Positions 8,048 to 11,316 of a stretch of 11,316 bases of DNA are shown piece by piece. Positions within the stretch are counted from its first letter, which is position 1, and every line of letters begins with the position of its first letter. The stretch spans positions 1-11,316 of the forward strand of contig JAICQC010000111.1 in NCBI GenBank assembly GCA_025938055.1, in the 5' to 3' direction. The notes under the pieces are model-generated. The model ran no database searches. It was not told where the DNA came from and saw only the letters and a program-made list of their open reading frames with translations. The position numbers and the translations under genes are program-made. This DNA is from Anaerolineales bacterium. Its GTDB lineage: Bacteria; Chloroflexota; Anaerolineae; Anaerolineales; Villigracilaceae.

Positions 8048-8623
8048 ATGATCGCAACTCTCCGCGGTGAAATTGCACAAGTCGAAGAAAATGCCCTGGT
8101 CCTCGAGGTGGGCGGGGTGGGATTGCGTGTCTTTGTCCCGGCTCCTCTGCGGACCCGAACAAAGGCGGGCGAAGCCCTGCAGTTGTATACGCATCTCGTT
8201 GTCCGTGAGGACGCGTTAACTCTATATGGGTTCGAGTCCCAGGCGGAGCGCGAACTGTTCACTATTCTCCTCGGCGTGGATGGTATAGGACCGAAAGCAG
8301 CCTTATCCGTTCTCTCCACGCTGACCCTGGATGCCGTGCAGCGCGCCGTCTTCGCAGACGAGGTCGAGGTGCTGAACCGCGTTCCCGGCATCGGGAAGAA
8401 GACCGCCCAGAAGATGGCGATCCACTTGAAAGACAAGCTCAAGCCCATGGATGCGCTGGCGGCCGTCGCTGCCATGACGGACCGAGACAGCGAAGTCCTC
8501 GCGGCGCTGACCGCCCTCGGCTATTCGGTGGTCGAGGCGCAGACTGCCATCCAGGCACTTCCCAAAGACGCGCCCGAGGACACGGAGGAACGCCTGCGGA
8601 TGGCACTCCAGTATTTTCAATAA
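8048..8623 (+). CDS. ruvA: Holliday junction branch migration protein RuvA
   Basis: RuvA is the tetrameric junction-binding subunit that loads the RuvB motor. The 191-residue product starts MIATLRGEIAQVEENALVLE, the N-terminal OB-fold. Two helix-hairpin-helix motifs follow (GVDGIGPKAALSVLS, 76-90; VPGIGKKTAQKMA, 112-124), then a C-terminal RuvB-contacting domain (about 145-191, EVLAALTALGYSVVEAQ). The start at 8048 matches the family; an in-frame ATG at 7976 would add 24 unrelated residues. There is no clear Shine-Dalgarno sequence. TTGCCA (8016-8021) and CATAAT (8020-8025) lie upstream but are not correctly spaced as a pair. An 88-bp gap separates it from ruvC, and ruvB is not the next gene. 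Confidence 0.96.
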   Translation: MIATLRGEIAQVEENALVLEVGGVGLRVFVPAPLRTRTKAGEALQLYTHLVVREDALTLYGFESQAERELFTILLGVDGIGPKAALSVLSTLTLDAVQRAVFADEVEVLNRVPGIGKKTAQKMAIHLKDKLKPMDALAAVAAMTDRDSEVLAALTALGYSVVEAQTAIQALPKDAPEDTEERLRMALQYFQ

Positions 8624-8655
8624 AAAGCAGACAGCAACGGTCTTTTCTGAGCATT

Positions 8656-8681
8656 GTAGAGTAGAAGTGGTAGTGGTAGAG
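8656..8681 (+). repeat. Short degenerate 5-6 bp tandem repeat (GTAGA/GTGGTA)
   Basis: GTAGA, GTAGAA, GTGGTA and GTGGTA run in tandem in the gap between ruvA and the Vps62-like gene. It is short and could be chance. It is not spaced like the 10-bp-period boxes at the right edge. Confidence 0.35.
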
Positions 8682-8695
8682 ACCTTTAGGGTTTT

Positions 8696-8701
8696 TATAT
8701 G
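8696..8701 (+). promoter_or_regulatory. Possible -10 box (TATATG) for the Vps62-like gene
   Basis: TATATG ends 7 bases before the ATG at 8709, the same distance as TATAAT before the ATG at 2106. No Shine-Dalgarno sequence is visible, so a leaderless transcript is possible. The hexamer matches consensus at five of six positions, but no -35 is evident. Confidence 0.28.
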
Positions 8702-8708
8702 AATTTCA

Positions 8709-10283
8709 ATGGATGATTCTGAACTGTTAAAAAAGTATGAACCGGTCCTGCGTTTTGCCAAGAGCGAGCGGTTCTTCCCCATGGCAGTCGAGCCATACCT
8801 TGAAAAATGTACGATCTTCCCAAGCGGACCGCAAGGCGTGGTCGGTTTGCTCTCTCATCCCAGTGAGCCACTAGTCACGCGCCTCGGGAAGCTGGAGAGC
8901 GCGGAATACTTTCTTCGTTTTGTTAACGACCCGTTGATCGATACCGATGCGTGGAAGTGGTGGGGTATTTCTTCCACCCTCCTTACCATTGCAGGCTGGT
9001 TTGCGACTGGCTGGAGGGGGGTGGGTATCGCAGCTCTCCTGGCGCTGGCTGCGGCGTTCATTATCTATATCCAGGCATCGCCGATCCGTTTGCGCTTCTT
9101 CCCCGCTGCGCTCGCCGCGCTGTTCTTCTTTGCTCTGGAAGCCGCCCCGGTCTTCTTCTTTCTGACTCCCCATCCCTTCCTGAGTGTGCAGGTCGAGTAT
9201 CTGGTGCTGCTGCCCATTTATTTGTTTGCGCTGTTTTATCTTTCGGTGCGTGCAATGAAATTCATCTTTGACTATATCATTCCAGAGGCGCCTGGCGTGA
9301 TCATGGATATGCTTTCCAATGCCACGGAGACCGTTGCACGCAAATCGTTCGACCAGTACGCTCAGATTCTGCAGGAACATCCGCAGCCGGTCTACTATGG
9401 TCGCGTTGCCCGTTGGGAGGATGTGGAAGGCAACCAGTGGAAAAGCCTGCAATATCATTACTTTTACGCGTTCAACGATTGGCGTCTGGCGGCGAATGGG
9501 ATCAATCATCACGAGGGCGATTGGGAGATGGTGTCAGTTTATTTGAAGAATGATCAGCCATATTCGCTATTGCTTTCCCAGCACGGCACCGGTGCAATGG
9601 AATTATGGGAGTATGTGCGCTGCGTGAAGGATAAGGACGGCAAGGAGACGACTCATCCGCTGGTTTACGTCGCCCTGGGTTCACATGCCAATTACAGCCG
9701 CCCACAGGTCATCCGTTCTGCAAGCCTCTTCCGTGAGGGACTCTTTCAGCGCTTCATCTACTGGCTGGACGGCTTGATCCATTTCCTGTTCCTGCTCTTT
9801 AATCCGAGCCAAAAAGCGCGGCAGATCGCTTTAAATGAATTAGCCACACATCCAGAAATCGCATTAACCGAGCAATCCTTTGAGCAGCTGCGCGATGAAA
9901 GAGATCACTATGTTGTCAGCCTTCCGATGGAAATCGTCACCGGAGATGGATTCCGGATTGGCTATGAAGGAGACTCGAGGGGCGAGAAAATCGGTATTTC
10001 GAGCAGCTATCTCAAACGCGTAATGTCCAACCGGAAAGTGGTGCACCCGGAAACACGTGAGTGGAAGCAGGTGCTCTTGGACCCTGAGCCAGCCTGGGTG
10101 AACTACAAAGGTTTATGGGGAGTAAAAAGCCTGATGAAGGACGAGTCGGGTCCGCCCGGACCCAAATGGGACCGCCCCGATAAGCTGTTCGCGGTCTATC
10201 CGCGCAAGCGCTGGGAGAAATCGCTGGAGTGGCTGACGGAATTAGAGAACATCCTAATGGCAAGGAGCAAAAGGAAAACGTAG
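8709..10283 (+). CDS. Vps62-like protein with an internal block of membrane helices
   Basis: The N-terminus carries LLKKYEPVLRFAKSERFFPM (6-25), a cap motif I recall from bacterial Vps62-related proteins. Four hydrophobic segments follow (about 84-102, 104-121, 128-150, 160-180), then a soluble region with the Vps62 family signatures: INHHEGDWEMVSVYL (265-279), LLSQHGTG (288-295), YVALGSHANYS (320-330), and near the end VNYKGLWG (464-471) and GPPGP (481-485). Another hydrophobic patch lies at about 349-364. His267, His268, Glu269, Asp271 and the GSHANY histidine (His326) look like conserved polar positions. The protein is 524 residues long and ends in a basic tail. Its biochemical role is unknown; yeast Vps62 was linked to vacuolar sorting, but no such function can be transferred. 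It is convergent with the next gene, with one base between the stops. Confidence 0.75.
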   Translation: MDDSELLKKYEPVLRFAKSERFFPMAVEPYLEKCTIFPSGPQGVVGLLSHPSEPLVTRLGKLESAEYFLRFVNDPLIDTDAWKWWGISSTLLTIAGWFATGWRGVGIAALLALAAAFIIYIQASPIRLRFFPAALAALFFFALEAAPVFFFLTPHPFLSVQVEYLVLLPIYLFALFYLSVRAMKFIFDYIIPEAPGVIMDMLSNATETVARKSFDQYAQILQEHPQPVYYGRVARWEDVEGNQWKSLQYHYFYAFNDWRLAANGINHHEGDWEMVSVYLKNDQPYSLLLSQHGTGAMELWEYVRCVKDKDGKETTHPLVYVALGSHANYSRPQVIRSASLFREGLFQRFIYWLDGLIHFLFLLFNPSQKARQIALNELATHPEIALTEQSFEQLRDERDHYVVSLPMEIVTGDGFRIGYEGDSRGEKIGISSSYLKRVMSNRKVVHPETREWKQVLLDPEPAWVNYKGLWGVKSLMKDESGPPGPKWDRPDKLFAVYPRKRWEKSLEWLTELENILMARSKRKT

Positions 10284-10284
10284 G

Positions 10285-11217
10285 CTATGCATTTTCCCAG
10301 CGTGCATAGACGGCCTGCGAAAGCAATCTTCCCGCGCTTTGCTCACGCGTGACCAGTTCGCCCATTTCGATCTTTCCCCCAAATTCATCCATCATATACT
10401 CCATTGCCTGCGCCACGTGGATAGCCGAGGCGCGCACAGCGTAAATCGTTGTTACAACAAACAGCGGGTGATCGCTCAGGCATTCGCGGCAGGCTTCCAG
10501 CAGGCTGGGCAACGACTTATACACTTCCCACACTTCGCCTTTGGGTCCGCGCCCGAATTTGGGTGGGTCGAGGATGATGCCGTCATACTTCGTCCCGCGC
10601 CGCGCCTCCCGCTGGACGAACTTCAGCGCGTCGTCTACGATCCAGCGGATGGGTTTCTCCGCCAGGTTAGATACGACTTGATTCTCACGCGCCCAGTGTA
10701 CGGACTTTTTCGAGGCGTCTACATGAGTCACTTTTGCGCTAGCCGCAGCAGCCGCAAGTGTCGCGAGCCCGGTATATCCAAACAAATTTAAAACGTTGAG
10801 TTCGCTTTTCGATTGAGCGATCAAGCCGCTGAACCAATCCCAATGCGCCGCGACTTCAGGAAATACGCCGAGGTGTCGACCCGGAGTCGTCATTACTTTA
10901 AACTTTATCTCGCGCTGAGCGGAGCCGGAGGCGTAGTCGAAGCGTGGCAGGGAAAGCGGATAACTCAACGTCCATTGTTCATCCATCTTCTTTCTGAAAT
11001 CCCAATGACCGCCGCTTTCCTCGCCGGTGGGGATAAACACGGCATGCGCATTCTTCCACTCCGCCTCGAGAGAGCGCTTCCACATCGCCTGTGACTCAGG
11101 GCGGATAAAGTCATATTTGCCAAAGCGTTCGAGCTTCAAACCATCGCCGCTATCGAGCAAAGCATAGTCTTGCCAGCGCGTAGACTCAAGAAACGTGAAT
11201 TGCGGTGACGCGCTCAT
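10285..11217 (-). CDS. Class I SAM-dependent methyltransferase, RlmI/RlmK-like (COG1092 type)
   Basis: This 310-residue protein probably methylates RNA. The SAM-binding Rossmann core is clear: LNLFGYTGLATLAAAAA (motif I, 143-159), THVDASKKSVHWARENQ with acidic Asp167, VDDALKFVQRE (194-204) and IILDPPKFGRG (214-224; the DPPK motif IV). The N-terminal part (YALLDSGDGLKLERFGKYDFIRPE) is typical of the short family members that lack the PUA domain of E. coli RlmI. Substrate base and rRNA site cannot be assigned. The start codon has no Shine-Dalgarno sequence but matches the family N-terminus. It is transcribed away from the promoter at 11262-11289, with about 45 bp between its start and that -35 box. 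Confidence 0.88.
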   Translation of the reverse strand: MSASPQFTFLESTRWQDYALLDSGDGLKLERFGKYDFIRPESQAMWKRSLEAEWKNAHAVFIPTGEESGGHWDFRKKMDEQWTLSYPLSLPRFDYASGSAQREIKFKVMTTPGRHLGVFPEVAAHWDWFSGLIAQSKSELNVLNLFGYTGLATLAAAAASAKVTHVDASKKSVHWARENQVVSNLAEKPIRWIVDDALKFVQREARRGTKYDGIILDPPKFGRGPKGEVWEVYKSLPSLLEACRECLSDHPLFVVTTIYAVRASAIHVAQAMEYMMDEFGGKIEMGELVTREQSAGRLLSQAVYARWENA

Positions 11218-11261
11218 AAGAAATAGGACATAAGTTGGGGTAAGAAATTGGGCGAAACTAC

Positions 11262-11289
11262 TTGCTTTTTCTTTTGAAAGTTGTATAAT
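11262..11289 (+). promoter_or_regulatory. Sigma-70-type promoter reading out of the window (probable mraZ promoter)
   Basis: TTGCTT (11262-11267), a 16-bp spacer and a perfect TATAAT (11284-11289) form a strong rightward promoter. Transcription should start at about 11296, inside the box array that follows. The gene it drives lies beyond the window. Confidence 0.75.
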
Positions 11290-11290
11290 G

Positions 11291-11315
11291 TGGGAAGAAG
11301 TGGTACAAAGTGGTA
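11291..11315 (+). promoter_or_regulatory. Three-box operator of MraZ type (TGGKA, 10-bp period)
   Basis: TGGGA (11291-11295), TGGTA (11301-11305) and TGGTA (11311-11315) are direct repeats with exactly 5 bases between boxes, placed just downstream of the -10 box. Known MraZ sites upstream of mraZ are TGGGN boxes with 5-base spacers (E. coli) or AAAGTGG(T/G) boxes (Mycoplasma). GAAGTGGT (11297-11304) and AAAGTGGT (11307-11314) here fit both descriptions. MraZ would bind and repress its own promoter. More boxes may lie beyond the edge. Confidence 0.72.
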
Positions 11316-11316
11316 A

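Noticed and set aside
7762..9512. Long minus-strand open frames over ruvC/ruvA (7762-8475) and the Vps62-like gene (8871-9512)
   Set aside because: They lie opposite well-supported genes, have low-complexity Arg/Ser-rich translations and no initiation signals.
8663..11305. Shared 10-mer AGAAGTGGTA at 8663-8672 and 11296-11305 as a second MraZ site
   Set aside because: At 8663 the GTGGTA units repeat at 6 bp, not 10 bp, and there is no promoter in the right position.

Overview
The window reads as ordinary chromosomal DNA of a free-living bacterium, most likely a member of the Chloroflexota, class Anaerolineae. This assignment is an inference. It rests on the mix of genes (a C39-type peptidase with a Pro/Thr linker and TPR-like tail, a Vps62-like membrane protein, a COG1092-type methyltransferase beside a probable mraZ promoter), the moderately high GC with AT-rich TATAAT promoters, and two dispersed palindromic repeat families I recall from such genomes. 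There is no rRNA, tRNA, CRISPR array, transposase or phage gene.

Layout, left to right. (1) 1-2090: dnaK preceded by an 88-bp palindromic repeat and followed by a clear intrinsic terminator. (2) 2093-3440: a membrane-anchored C39-like peptidase, possibly read from a leaderless mRNA. (3) 3441-3907: a decayed four-helix-bundle (23S intervening-sequence-type) gene between two degenerate 8-bp tandem arrays in opposite orientation; the right array runs into the start codon of the next gene. (4) 3896-5122: an SbcD/Mre11-like nuclease subunit without an adjacent sbcC. A degenerate 7-bp array overlaps its stop, then comes a Spinster-like MFS transporter (5173-6459). (5) 6548-8623: tandem promoters, then yebC-ruvC-ruvA, with a strong dispersed hairpin repeat between yebC and ruvC. 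(6) 8709-10283: a Vps62-like protein carrying a block of membrane helices, convergent with a class I SAM-dependent methyltransferase (10285-11217, minus) and separated from it by one base. (7) 11262-11316: a rightward promoter followed by three TGGKA boxes with an exact 10-bp period. This is the pattern of the MraZ operator, so the window probably stops just short of mraZ and the division/cell-wall cluster.

Functionally, yebC-ruvC-ruvA is a familiar translation/recombination neighbourhood. RuvA binds Holliday junctions and RuvC cuts them; ruvB is not next to ruvA here. The SbcD-like protein also belongs to DNA end processing. The other genes are standalone. No defence island or clearly new multi-gene system is visible. 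The most unusual material is non-coding: short-period tandem arrays (6, 7 and 8 bp) at gene junctions, two palindromic repeats next to core genes, and the MraZ-type operator at the right edge.
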